Assembly (NCBI GenBank): GCA_019594055.1
Contig: JAFDTY010000007.1
Coordinates: 1-40,045 of the forward strand
Source: Candidatus Haladaptatiplasma halalkaliphilum
Lineage (GTDB): Archaea; Thermoplasmatota; Thermoplasmata; Halarchaeoplasmatales; Halarchaeoplasmataceae
Reading direction: 5' to 3'
DNA: 40,045 nucleotides
In this document: piece after piece, positions 1 through 7,841 of the stretch
Numbering within the stretch: the stretch's first letter is position 1
How the letters are laid out: every line of letters begins with the position of its first letter
The notes under the pieces: model-generated
The model's input: the letters and a program-made list of their open reading frames with translations, nothing else
Database searches by the model: none
Told to the model about the DNA's origin: nothing
Translations under genes and position numbers: made by a program

Positions 1-1302
1 AGCGTATTTGCGTACCCAGGGGTCTTCATCTTCCAGTAGCTTTAACAGAGCCCCCGCCGCCCTTTTATTACCTATTCGGCCCAGGGCCCATGCAGCCTCA
101 CCCCTTACCTGGGGGTCGCTATCGGAGAGTAAAGAGATCAACTCGGGTGTCACCCCGGGGTCACGTATCTCTCCAAGAGCCCTTGCTGCGCAACTTCTTA
201 TCTCGTTGTTTTCGGAGTACAGTTTACGGATTATGTCATAGACGGACTCCCTGTCACCGATCATACCCAGGGCGTTCAAGGCTATGCGCTGTACCCACGG
301 GTCATCATCCGAGAGTTTTATCCGTATGTACTTTTCGGCCAGGGGGTCTGCCAGCATCCCCAGGGCTTCGATGGCATCTCGCCTCACCTTGGGATCGGGA
401 TGGTCGATGACCCTTATCAACTCCATCACCGCCCTTTTATCCCCCAGTTTACCCAGGGCGTTGGCTGCCTCTTTTACTGACTTTAGATCGCCGTAGAGGT
501 TTTCTATGATAAAGTCGAGGGCCGAATTATCGCCGATGTTTCCCAACGACCACATGGCGATGAGCTTGTCAAGGCCACCGTCACTGTTCACCGCCTTGAA
601 CAACACCGGTGCCGCCCGGGGGTCGCCGACGGAACCCAGGGCCCAAATGGACATGGTTCTAAGTATATCATCTTCCGAGTCCAGCATGGTTAAAAGTGAA
701 CTTACCGCTCCGGGGTCGCCTATCTCGCCCAGTGCCTGAACAGCGCTTCTTTTGACGCTTACAACGTCATTGTCAAGCACCTGGATCAAACCGGGGACAG
801 CACCGGGGTCTCCTATCTCACCCAGGGCTTCCGCCGCCTTGATACGTACGAGTACCTCCGGATCATCAAGGGCATCCGTAAGGGCATCAACGGAAGCTGT
901 GTTTCCCAGGATCCCAAGGGCCTCCGCAGCCCTAACACGATGGGACATGTCTTCGTGGTCGAGAAGGTGGATGAAATCCAAAAGTGCTCCCCGGTCATGG
1001 GACTCGGCCAATAGCCGTACCGCATTCCATCTTACATTGTGGTCTTTATCGTATATCGCAATTTTTTTGATGTCCGTGATCATCTTCTCGTTCAGAGTAA
1101 ATCTGGCCATACATCTCAAGGCGTTGCATCTTATGGGTGATTCCTTGCTCTTGTGGGCCACATTGTTAAGTATGTTGACGGTTTCCTCCCCACCCCGCTC
1201 CACCAACTCTTCCAAGTACATAAAGCGCTCTTCCCGTGTCCCCTGGTTCAATATACGGTTCAATACATCTTCTCTTTCTTCCGAGGGAAGCTCACAGTAC
1301 AT
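1..1302 (-). CDS. HEAT-repeat (PBS-lyase type) protein, 3' end beyond the window
   Basis: The reverse strand is open from an ATG at 1302 to the window edge (434 codons seen, no stop). After about 100 less regular residues, the protein consists of repeats of about 31 residues with the cores ALGEIGDP and VRxxAAxALG, the signature of HEAT/PBS-lyase repeats. Such proteins form alpha-solenoid scaffolds that bind other proteins; the partner is not evident here. There is no signal peptide or membrane segment, so it is probably cytoplasmic. The start is supported by a TATA-like TTATAAAA about 24 bases upstream, fitting a leaderless transcript; an in-frame TTG lies 18 bases further upstream. It is transcribed divergently from the dCTP deaminase-family gene, with 92 bases between the start codons. 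The family call is firm; the function is unknown. Confidence 0.88.
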   Translation of the reverse strand, partial: MYCELPSEEREDVLNRILNQGTREERFMYLEELVERGGEETVNILNNVAHKSKESPIRCNALRCMARFTLNEKMITDIKKIAIYDKDHNVRWNAVRLLAESHDRGALLDFIHLLDHEDMSHRVRAAEALGILGNTASVDALTDALDDPEVLVRIKAAEALGEIGDPGAVPGLIQVLDNDVVSVKRSAVQALGEIGDPGAVSSLLTMLDSEDDILRTMSIWALGSVGDPRAAPVLFKAVNSDGGLDKLIAMWSLGNIGDNSALDFIIENLYGDLKSVKEAANALGKLGDKRAVMELIRVIDHPDPKVRRDAIEALGMLADPLAEKYIRIKLSDDDPWVQRIALNALGMIGDRESVYDIIRKLYSENNEIRSCAARALGEIRDPGVTPELISLLSDSDPQVRGEAAWALGRIGNKRAAGALLKLLEDEDPWVRKYA

Positions 1303-1322
1303 GAATTCGGAACAACGCAATG

Positions 1323-1330
1323 TTTTATAA
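1323..1330 (-). promoter_or_regulatory. TATA box of the HEAT-repeat gene
   Basis: TTATAAAA on the reverse strand, centred about 24 bases before the ATG at 1302. This spacing is typical of archaeal leaderless transcripts. Confidence 0.5.
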
Positions 1331-1362
1331 GTTTTTTCGATGGTTAATCTCTCTTGCCAATC

Positions 1363-1370
1363 AATATATA
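1363..1370 (+). promoter_or_regulatory. TATA box of the dCTP deaminase-family gene
   Basis: AATATATA lies about 28 bases before the ATG at 1395, so transcription would start at or just before the start codon. It forms a divergent promoter pair with the box at 1323-1330. Confidence 0.5.
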
Positions 1371-1394
1371 GTTGTAGGTCATTATCATGGTCAC

Positions 1395-1859
1395 ATGATA
1401 CTCACCGATACACAGATAAAAGGGTTGATGGAAGAAGGTGATCTGGCAATAGAGGGTTTCAGGGAAAGGAATCTTACACCCAACGGATACGATCTGACCA
1501 TAGAGAGCATCTACGTGGAAGGCGGCGATGACACTTACCGGGAGGTCGTGACGATACCACCCGGGAGATGGTTTGCGGTGTCCACCCTGGAGTACGTTAG
1601 ATTTCCCAAAAACATCGCCGGCGAGCTATGGATCAGGACCACCTGGGCGAGAAAGGGCATACTCGCATCCTTCGGTATGATAGATGCTGGTTTTCACGGG
1701 AATCTCACGTTGAGCGCCTTCAATACCTGCAGGGAGGTCGATATACCCCCGGGCGAAACATTCGCCCAGATGGTATTTCACCTACTGGGTGTCGAATCCG
1801 AAAAGGACTATTCCCAAAGATCGGGCAACTATCAGGGTCAGCGGGGGATAAAACTTTAG
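1395..1859 (+). CDS. dcd: dCTP deaminase/dUTPase-family protein lacking the catalytic glutamate
   Basis: This 154-residue protein has the normal Dcd length and layout: the start MILTDTQIKGLMEEG, the PNGYDL motif (29-34), an RTTWARKG segment (81-88) in place of the usual RSSLARLG, the motif GMIDAGFHGN (94-103) and the C-terminal NYQGQRG (145-151). Dcd enzymes deaminate dCTP to dUTP, and some archaeal forms also hydrolyse dUTP to dUMP. The catalytic Glu in the usual TLEL motif is here Ser107 (TLSA), so deamination is doubtful. The dUTPase-type Asp97 is kept, so a dUTPase-only or regulatory role is possible. The ATG at 1395 was chosen because the family starts there and a TATA box lies 28 bases upstream; the frame is open further upstream, but that part is unlike the family. 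hutH follows after 23 bases. Confidence 0.82.
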   Translation: MILTDTQIKGLMEEGDLAIEGFRERNLTPNGYDLTIESIYVEGGDDTYREVVTIPPGRWFAVSTLEYVRFPKNIAGELWIRTTWARKGILASFGMIDAGFHGNLTLSAFNTCREVDIPPGETFAQMVFHLLGVESEKDYSQRSGNYQGQRGIKL

Positions 1860-1882
1860 TCATAAAGGTATATTACATTAGG

Positions 1883-3403
1883 ATGACCATATCCATTGAC
1901 GGAAATTCCCTCGTGATCCACCAGGTCGTGAGGGTATCCAGAGGAAGAGAGAAAGTGACCCTTACCCACGAATGCCTGGAGCGTATACGAGAAAACCGTT
2001 CCGTGATGGAGGGCTTGCTGGAAAAGGGCAGGACGATATACGGTATCAACACGGGTTTCGGCGAGCTGGCCAATATCCGTGTGGATGATGACAAACTCGA
2101 TGAACTTCAGAAGAACCTGATACTCAGCCATGCCTGCGGTGTGGGTGAGCCACTGGATCGGGAGGTGGTGCGGGCGGCGATGCTGCTCAGGGTGAATACA
2201 CTGGCAAAGGGATACAGTGGTGTTAGACCCCTGGTGGTGAAGACCCTTGTGGATATGCTGAACGGGGGCGTGCATCCCCTTGTCCCGTGCAAGGGAAGCG
2301 TGGGTGCCTCCGGTGACCTCGCCCCCCTGGCCCACCTTTCAATAGTCATGCTCGGAGGGGGCAAAGCGGAGTATCGGGATGAGGTGATGGACGGCGAGCT
2401 GGCCATGGACAGAGCGGGTATAGAACCTATCACGCTGAAATCGAAGGAGGGCTTGGCTCTTCTTAACGGAACACAGATAATGACGGGGATAGGGGCCATC
2501 GTTCTATGGGATGCCCGACAGGTACTCAAGGCCGCCCAGATCGCCTCTGCCATGAGCCTGGAAGCATTGAAGGGGACATCGAAGGCCTTCGATCAACGGA
2601 TACACGATGCAAGGCCTCACCTCGGTCAATCCGCCTGTGCGGGTAATCTGCGCAGGCTTATCGTCAACAGCCGGATAATCGCATCCCACGAGGATTGCTA
2701 CAAGGTGCAGGACCCGTACACCCTCAGGTGCATGCCCCAGGTATACGGGGCCGCCAGGGACACCCTGGACTATGTCGAAGGTGTGATCACCGTTGAGATG
2801 AACTCCGCCACGGACAACCCCCTTATCTTTCCCGAGGGTGAGGTCCTTTCCGGGGGTAATTTCCACGGCCAGCCCGTGGCCATCGCCATGGATTTTTTGG
2901 GTATCGCCATGGCGGAGGTAGGCAACATCTCCGAAAGGACGACGGACAAGCTCATGTTCGAACCGGAGAGCGGTCTTCCGCCGTTCCTGTCAACGCTTCC
3001 GGGGCTGAACTCGGGTTACATGATCCCTCAGTACACCGCCGCCTCACTTGTATCCGAGAACAAGATACTTGCACACCCTGCCAGTGTGGACTCCATACCC
3101 ACCTCGGCCGGTCAGGAGGATCACGTCTCCATGGGCACCATAGCAGCGAGAAATGCAAGGGAGATCATCCATAACGTCCGGTACATAGTGGCCATCGAGG
3201 CACTCGCCGCCGCACAGGGTCTCGAATACAGAGATCTGGAACCCGGTGACGGTGTGAAGGCGGCCTACCGTACCATACGCAGGTACGTCGAGGCACTCGA
3301 CGGTGACAGGTCACTGGCACAGGACATCGAGATCATGAAGGACGTGATAGCGTCCGGGGAATTCGTGGCATCGGTGGAAGAAGCGATCGGTAAGATGCGG
3401 TGA
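1883..3403 (+). CDS. hutH: Histidine ammonia-lyase
   Basis: This 506-residue enzyme converts L-histidine to urocanate and ammonia, the first step of histidine degradation. It carries the GSVGASGDLAPLAH segment whose Ala-Ser-Gly (142-144) cyclises to the MIO cofactor. Tyr53 in IYGINTGFG is the catalytic tyrosine. His83 in SHACGVG is the residue that marks histidine rather than phenylalanine lyases. Length and numbering match well-studied bacterial enzymes almost exactly. The start ATG at 1883 gives the family N-terminus; the frame runs open upstream through the preceding gene, which is not coding in that frame. It follows the dCTP deaminase-family gene by 23 bases and may be cotranscribed. No hutU, hutI or formiminotransferase is in the window, so the rest of the pathway must lie elsewhere or be absent. 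Confidence 0.96.
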   Translation: MTISIDGNSLVIHQVVRVSRGREKVTLTHECLERIRENRSVMEGLLEKGRTIYGINTGFGELANIRVDDDKLDELQKNLILSHACGVGEPLDREVVRAAMLLRVNTLAKGYSGVRPLVVKTLVDMLNGGVHPLVPCKGSVGASGDLAPLAHLSIVMLGGGKAEYRDEVMDGELAMDRAGIEPITLKSKEGLALLNGTQIMTGIGAIVLWDARQVLKAAQIASAMSLEALKGTSKAFDQRIHDARPHLGQSACAGNLRRLIVNSRIIASHEDCYKVQDPYTLRCMPQVYGAARDTLDYVEGVITVEMNSATDNPLIFPEGEVLSGGNFHGQPVAIAMDFLGIAMAEVGNISERTTDKLMFEPESGLPPFLSTLPGLNSGYMIPQYTAASLVSENKILAHPASVDSIPTSAGQEDHVSMGTIAARNAREIIHNVRYIVAIEALAAAQGLEYRDLEPGDGVKAAYRTIRRYVEALDGDRSLAQDIEIMKDVIASGEFVASVEEAIGKMR

Positions 3404-3494
3404 AGGTACGGTACAAGGTTATACCATCAGGACGAACGCCCGGTGCAAAAATTTACGGTTTAGCAGCCCTTGGTCGTGGGTACTGATATCACTA

Positions 3495-3698
3495 TCAAAG
3501 GAACCAGGTCTTCTCTATCTGACTCTTGGGTATCCATTGTTCATCGATGAGGACGGCCTTAGGTGTGGTCACCTCCACCGTACCTTCAAGAACCCCTCCC
3601 GGCAGTCCCTTCTTCTCAGCTAGCCAGTCCGCCACCTTGATCTTTACATTATCCCCCTTTCCGATGTCTTCTATGGATATCTCCTTTTCTTCGCTCAT
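3495..3698 (-). CDS. Small beta-rich hypothetical protein
   Basis: A 67-residue protein with an acidic start (MSEEKEISIEDIGKGD) followed by alternating hydrophobic stretches and the ending WIPKSQIEKTWFL. The pattern of a short basic segment, EGTVEVTTPKAVLID and WIPKSQI looks like a small beta-barrel similar to ones in phage and archaeal hypotheticals, but I do not recognise a named family. The start ATG at 3698 is supported by a GAGGTG Shine-Dalgarno five bases upstream; the longer frame to 3866 lacks this. It has no signal peptide or membrane segment. It diverges from the RelE/ParE-like gene across 86 bases, so a partner or regulator role is possible but unproven. Confidence 0.65.
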   Translation of the reverse strand: MSEEKEISIEDIGKGDNVKIKVADWLAEKKGLPGGVLEGTVEVTTPKAVLIDEQWIPKSQIEKTWFL

Positions 3699-3750
3699 AT
3701 CCCACCTCAATTTATGGTATGTTAAGAGTTTTTGGGTTCTAGGATGCCAA

Positions 3751-3776
3751 GTTTTATTACCACAGATCGAACTGTG
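3751..3776 (+). promoter_or_regulatory. TATA-like element and small palindrome before the RelE-like gene
   Basis: TTTTATTA (3752-3759) is followed directly by the inverted repeat CACAG-atcgaa-CTGTG (3761-3776), between the putative TATA box and the start of the gene at 3785. A repressor bound there would block transcription, as in autoregulated toxin loci. This is inference from position only. Confidence 0.3.
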
Positions 3777-3784
3777 CGATACTG

Positions 3785-4159
3785 TTGACATTGAAAAACT
3801 CATGCAGTGTGGAAAGGGATTTCTGTAAGAACTGCCATAACCATTTCGCACAATTCCGCCCTTCACTTAAGGGTATACTGGTTTCCCGTCGGTTCGAAAA
3901 AGAGACCGAGAAGCTGTCCGTCATAGACGACATATTGGGATGTGATAACATAAATTATACCGAGCTGCACAAGTTCGAAAAGCATGTTGACGATCATCCT
4001 ATCTTCAGGGCAAAGATAGACGGTGTTCATATCCTGTATGCCATAGACAAGGAACGTAAACTGCTGCTTTTCCTCAGGAGCTTCGACAATTTCTCCCGAT
4101 ACAAAAAATTCCTGGGTGACCATCGTGAGATAAGGAGAACGCTCTCTGGTATGGGGTGA
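3785..4159 (+). CDS. RelE/ParE-like toxin-fold protein
   Basis: A protein of up to 124 residues. The C-terminal two thirds read like the RelE/ParE mRNA-interferase fold: a helical stretch (RRFEKETEKLSVIDDIL), then HKFEKHVDDHPIFRAKIDGV, the strand pair HILYAIDKERKLLLFLRSF, and a terminal helix. I cannot assign catalytic residues. The start is uncertain: TTG at 3785 is the longest option, GTG at 3809 is an alternative, and no ATG is available; the N-terminal CKNCHNH may be outside the fold. No classical antitoxin lies directly up- or downstream; the nearest small gene is divergent at 3495-3698. The last 74 bases, including the stop, are duplicated at 14686-14759. Confidence 0.55.
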   Translation: MTLKNSCSVERDFCKNCHNHFAQFRPSLKGILVSRRFEKETEKLSVIDDILGCDNINYTELHKFEKHVDDHPIFRAKIDGVHILYAIDKERKLLLFLRSFDNFSRYKKFLGDHREIRRTLSGMG

Positions 4160-4197
4160 AGGATAGCTTGCCGTCGAGATCTCTGGATTTGAACACA

Positions 4198-4362
4198 ATG
4201 AGTGAAGGTGTATCAGGTCCGGTGAATGATTGGGGTAGGTTGGTGACAACCCAGGATCCTGTTCTGGTGATATGGTTCGTGATATTCGCATCGGAAGTTG
4301 TGGTCCTAGGCAAATTCCCTTTACACACTGTTCTTTACCGAGGGAATCCGGGGGGCAGATAA
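4198..4362 (+). CDS. Possible small membrane protein, low confidence
   Basis: An ATG frame of 54 codons that translates to a polar N-terminus followed by a single hydrophobic stretch (PVLVIWFVIFASEVVVLG) and a short basic tail. The frame is open further upstream to a GTG at 4156 that overlaps the stop of the RelE-like gene. No Shine-Dalgarno or TATA box decides the start, and I recognise no family. It may be a real single-pass peptide or chance. Confidence 0.22.
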   Translation: MSEGVSGPVNDWGRLVTTQDPVLVIWFVIFASEVVVLGKFPLHTVLYRGNPGGR

Positions 4363-4393
4363 GGGCTGCAACAGGTATTCACCAAAAGGACAG

Positions 4394-4435
4394 GTTCACT
4401 ACGATAATTTATGTTCCAAGGATCTCGTAGTGAAC
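4394..4435. repeat. Perfect 11-base inverted repeat
   Basis: GTTCACTACGA (4394-4404) and TCGTAGTGAAC (4425-4435) are exact reverse complements around a 20-base AT-rich loop. It lies about 145 bases before the protease start. It is not followed directly by a T-tract, so an operator or RNA structure is as likely as a terminator. Confidence 0.7.
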
Positions 4436-4437
4436 AT

Positions 4438-4453
4438 TTGCACGGCCATGCAA
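4438..4453. repeat. 16-base near-palindrome, possible operator
   Basis: TTGCACGGCCATGCAA reads the same on both strands except for one base pair in each half. It starts three bases after the 11-base inverted repeat and lies upstream of the TA-rich promoter of the protease gene. Confidence 0.35.
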
Positions 4454-4579
4454 GTGTTCATTTACATATTTGTATAAAAAAATAGCGATGTTGACCGAAA
4501 TGTTTATATATATATATATCTTATATTAGGGGTTCGGGTTAAATATACCAAAAAAGAGAAAAAAAGGAAAAGGTTGAAC

Positions 4580-7500
4580 ATGGAAAAAATCAAGAAAAGA
4601 ACGATAACTCTGATGACAGTCTTGATGCTGTTCGTTATCTCGCTGTCTATCGGAGGTGTAGCATCGCAGGACGACTGCACAGGTGTTGAAATAGTGCTGG
4701 TCGAACTGGATGGGATACATGAACTTGAGCTTTTGAACAGTTTGAACGTTGAGATCATAGAGTACTATGATAATCACGTCCTGATCGAAGCGGATGGAAC
4801 CGTCATCGAAATTCTGGAGAGCTACGGTGTCTATGTGGACACACTACCGAAAAGAACCACCATATACGCGGGCGGCTTGGAGTTCGACTTCACGATCGGC
4901 GAGCCGGATATACCGGCAAGTCTGAGAGTGGATGATTACGACCCCGGTGTTAAGGGACAGTACATCGTACACATGGTAGGCCCCATTGCCAGAGGCTGGC
5001 GACCGACGCTGGAGGGCAAGGGTGTGCAGGTACTTAACTACATGCACAACCATGCATACCGTGTGCAGATGACTCCCGAGCTAACAAGCGAGGTATCCGA
5101 GCTGTACTTCGTCGATTGGGTCGGTATATACCACCCGTACTACAAGCTGCAGCCCGGGTTGGAGACAGGTACCATCACCGCCGGTTTGGTCTCCGGTGCA
5201 AGTACAAGTAACATCGAGAAAGTTCTTAACACGGTGACTTTGCGGTCCTTTACAGAGTTGAAGGGCGGAGGCGGATATTTGGTCAATGCGGTAGCGAGTT
5301 CGAAGGCTTCATTGAATGAATTAGCCCGTATAGAGGATGTGGATTACATACAAAAATATGTTGCGCCTGAACTATACGATGAGGTAGCTACTCAAATAAT
5401 CGGCGGAGGCTGCTGGTTCTTCGATGACGAATATCCTCATTCAGGTGGTCCTCACAGGATGGGAAATCCGGATATACCTTACGGACTACACGGTCCTTTT
5501 GGCTCGTACATGAACCAGATAGACTATACCGGTGATCAAGTTACAATCGCTGTTGCGGATTCAGGTCTTGGTGACGGATATGTTTACAATGCCGGTCATC
5601 CTGATTTCGGTACCACTTTTTTTGGTCGTGCTATAGGTGGTAATTGGTGGGATAATCATCCCATAGAAGGTCCAGGCCATAGTTTCAGTGAAGGTTGGAG
5701 CGATATGGTATACATTTGTACATATGATGGCTTCAAATATACTTCTGGACACGGTACCCATGTCGCTGGAAGCGCTGCTGGACATACTTATGCGGGAACC
5801 CAAGATACTATCCCCAATATGGATTACTATATTGCACAAGGTTCTGCTCCTGCAGCGAAATTATATGCACAAAGAATTTTTGATTGGTACGGTATAGCAG
5901 AGGATCCGAATGGGCCAACATTCCCGTGGCCACTCTATGCAGTGTACGTAGGACCTCAAAATATTTATGAGATTGTTGAGGAAGCCGCAACCAATTCTAC
6001 CGCGTCAATTCACACCAATTCTTGGGGCTCAAATGTCGGTGGTAGCTATGACGGAGACGCTTCAAGCTATGACAAGGCTACGAGAGACTTCAACATGGTA
6101 ATAACCGTTGCGGCAGGTAATGAAGGGCCAGATGACACCTCCATTGGATCTCCAGGAACCAGTAAGAATGTGATAACAGTCGGATCCAGTCAAAACTACC
6201 GTGTCAATACCAATCCTGAGAACATCTCTTCATTTAGCTCGAGAGGATGGGCCGAGGACAACAGGGTCAAACCTGATGTGGTTGCACCTGGTGAAAAAGT
6301 ATATTCCACAGTAATGATTGGTGGCTGGGAGCTAACTCCCGACTATTCTCAAATGTCCGGGACATCAATGGCAACTCCAGCAGTTGCAGGTGCGGCCGCG
6401 GTTACCATGCAGTGGTACAGGGTTAATCATGGTGGTACTCCAAGTCCAGCAATGGTGAAGGCACTGTTGATAAATACTGCTAACGACTTGTGCACAGAAA
6501 ACGGTAACACAGGTCATATCCCGAATCGTGACGAAGGCTGGGGTATTGTGGATATCTCCAAATTACATAGGCCCTTTGAAGACCCTGTCCCATTTTATCT
6601 CTACGACCAGGAACATGTATTTGACGAAAGTGGTCAGGTACAAGAACACCTGATTATACCTGATAGAGAGGGAGTCCCCCTCAAAATCAGCCTTGTATGG
6701 ACGGATAAAGAGGCAGGTAATGTAGGTAGTGATCCATCTTTGATGAACGACCTGAACTTTGTAGTTATCGCTCCTTGCGGTGCGGTATACCGCGGCAATG
6801 CGTTCAATATGACCGGTGAAGATGTGAGTGACACGGGTTTTTCATTCCCCGATGTGGATACCATGGGGGTCTTCGACAGGAATGAAGACGGTTGGGACGA
6901 CACCAACAACGTAGAGAATGTGTACATACCTGCTGAAGATGTAGTAATCGGTAATTACACGGTAAGGATCAGAGCTAAATCGATAACCGAGGACTCAGTC
7001 GGTCTAGGGTATAACAGTCAGGACTATGCATTGGTGGTTTACAATGCAGAATTGGGTTATGTGTTTCCCACAGTATTCAACATGAGGGGGCACGAGCACA
7101 CGGTGAACCAACTCGAAGCCTTCAAATTGACCAATCCGTCGTCTTATGAACTGAACCTGGAAAGCTCTTCCATACAATATTCGACCGATTTTGTAATGGG
7201 AGAAGAATACACTGTAGAATGGGGCATCAGAGTTTTCATAAGGGATGTTAATGGGGATGAAACTGAGAGAGTTGACCCTGGCTACGCTGCTGTAAGCAGA
7301 AACAGTATTGGAGAAGGTTATCAGAATGAGTTTTGGAGTCCTCCTTACATCGGAGACGGTCATATCGAAGTGGAAGAAGACGATGCGATTGTAATTAGGG
7401 TGTTTGCTCGAATAATCGGGCCTTCCGGTGTAGTTGTTCCGTGGACAGAACAGGCTTCTTTTATAACCGATAGTTTGGAAGGGCATCTTAACGGAGATAC

Positions 7501-7687
7501 ACATATCTATAAACCATACTGGAACATCACCTACTACACACGATATGAGCATGGAATATCTATTGGATTCCCCCCCCCAGGACAAAGGCATATAAAAGGG
7601 ACATTCTATTGGGGTAATATGGATAGGAATTCATGTGTTGAAGGCGTGAAATTCATAACTCCAAATGGAGGATGGTCATCAGGTTAA
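4580..7687 (+). CDS. Secreted subtilisin-family (S8) serine protease
   Basis: A 1,035-residue exported protease. An N-terminal signal peptide (basic MEKIKKRTI, then a hydrophobic core to about residue 28) is followed by about 280 residues that may act as a propeptide. The S8 catalytic domain has Asp327 in VADSG, His391 in SGHGTHVAG, the oxyanion Asn514 in AAGNEG and Ser596 in SGTSMATP. Behind it comes a beta-rich domain with LVWTDKEA, NDLNFVV and NNVE, as in KP-43-like subtilases, then about 220 residues I do not recognise. No C-terminal anchor is seen, so it is probably released. The ATG at 4580 was preferred to a TTG six bases upstream; a purine-rich AAGGAAAAGG precedes it. It is likely a nutritional protease. 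Base composition seems to become more AT-rich near 5390, where the catalytic half begins. Confidence 0.93.
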   Translation: MEKIKKRTITLMTVLMLFVISLSIGGVASQDDCTGVEIVLVELDGIHELELLNSLNVEIIEYYDNHVLIEADGTVIEILESYGVYVDTLPKRTTIYAGGLEFDFTIGEPDIPASLRVDDYDPGVKGQYIVHMVGPIARGWRPTLEGKGVQVLNYMHNHAYRVQMTPELTSEVSELYFVDWVGIYHPYYKLQPGLETGTITAGLVSGASTSNIEKVLNTVTLRSFTELKGGGGYLVNAVASSKASLNELARIEDVDYIQKYVAPELYDEVATQIIGGGCWFFDDEYPHSGGPHRMGNPDIPYGLHGPFGSYMNQIDYTGDQVTIAVADSGLGDGYVYNAGHPDFGTTFFGRAIGGNWWDNHPIEGPGHSFSEGWSDMVYICTYDGFKYTSGHGTHVAGSAAGHTYAGTQDTIPNMDYYIAQGSAPAAKLYAQRIFDWYGIAEDPNGPTFPWPLYAVYVGPQNIYEIVEEAATNSTASIHTNSWGSNVGGSYDGDASSYDKATRDFNMVITVAAGNEGPDDTSIGSPGTSKNVITVGSSQNYRVNTNPENISSFSSRGWAEDNRVKPDVVAPGEKVYSTVMIGGWELTPDYSQMSGTSMATPAVAGAAAVTMQWYRVNHGGTPSPAMVKALLINTANDLCTENGNTGHIPNRDEGWGIVDISKLHRPFEDPVPFYLYDQEHVFDESGQVQEHLIIPDREGVPLKISLVWTDKEAGNVGSDPSLMNDLNFVVIAPCGAVYRGNAFNMTGEDVSDTGFSFPDVDTMGVFDRNEDGWDDTNNVENVYIPAEDVVIGNYTVRIRAKSITEDSVGLGYNSQDYALVVYNAELGYVFPTVFNMRGHEHTVNQLEAFKLTNPSSYELNLESSSIQYSTDFVMGEEYTVEWGIRVFIRDVNGDETERVDPGYAAVSRNSIGEGYQNEFWSPPYIGDGHIEVEEDDAIVIRVFARIIGPSGVVVPWTEQASFITDSLEGHLNGDTHIYKPYWNITYYTRYEHGISIGFPPPGQRHIKGTFYWGNMDRNSCVEGVKFITPNGGWSSG

Positions 7688-7759
7688 TTAGTTCCTTCTT
7701 CGAGGAACCACCTACCCGCGTTCCTTTGACATGATAAACCACACAAAAACCTGTTCGAA

Positions 7760-7786
7760 AGAGGGGTCGCCGTACAAGACCCCTCT
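7760..7786 (+). terminator. Stem-loop after the protease gene
   Basis: AGAGGGGTC (7760-7768) pairs perfectly with GACCCCTCT (7778-7786) around a 9-base loop, 73 bases after the protease stop. The sequence after it is only modestly T-rich, so a terminator role is probable but not certain. Confidence 0.5.
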
Positions 7787-7809
7787 CACATTTCCAATTT
7801 ATGGAATAA

Positions 7810-7818
7810 TTATATAAA
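7810..7818 (+). promoter_or_regulatory. TATA box of the beta-helix protein gene
   Basis: TTATATAAA centred 28 bases before the ATG at 7842, consistent with a leaderless transcript. It is the clearest TATA box in the window. Confidence 0.6.
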
Positions 7819-7841
7819 GTAGCGATAGGATATATGATAAC

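Larger units (their letters stand above)
4160..4579. other. 420-base gene-poor stretch before the protease gene
   Basis: No confident gene. It contains a possible 54-codon frame (4198-4362), a long inverted repeat (4394-4435), a 16-base near-palindrome (4438-4453), an A/T-rich run with alternating TA (4503-4519) and a second AT-rich box TTAAATATA (4539-4547), then a purine-rich leader (AAGGAAAAGG) just before the protease start at 4580. The TA-rich boxes are the likely protease promoter. Confidence 0.5.

Noticed and set aside
752-1330. Forward 192-codon frame across the HEAT gene
   Set aside because: It is the antisense shadow of regular HEAT repeats, rich in Ser/Pro/Arg without domain pattern.
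1628-1882. Longer N-terminus of hutH
   Set aside because: The upstream frame lies within the dCTP deaminase-family gene and does not resemble ammonia-lyases; the ATG at 1883 gives exact family numbering.
4170-4290. Possible tRNA on the reverse strand (GTTCAAATCC at about 4186-4195 resembles a T-loop)
   Set aside because: The bases around it do not form a T-stem, and no anticodon arm or acceptor stem can be drawn.
4074-4328. Reverse 84-codon frame over the end of the RelE-like gene
   Set aside because: No family, no promoter or ribosome site, and mostly antisense to the more convincing forward gene.
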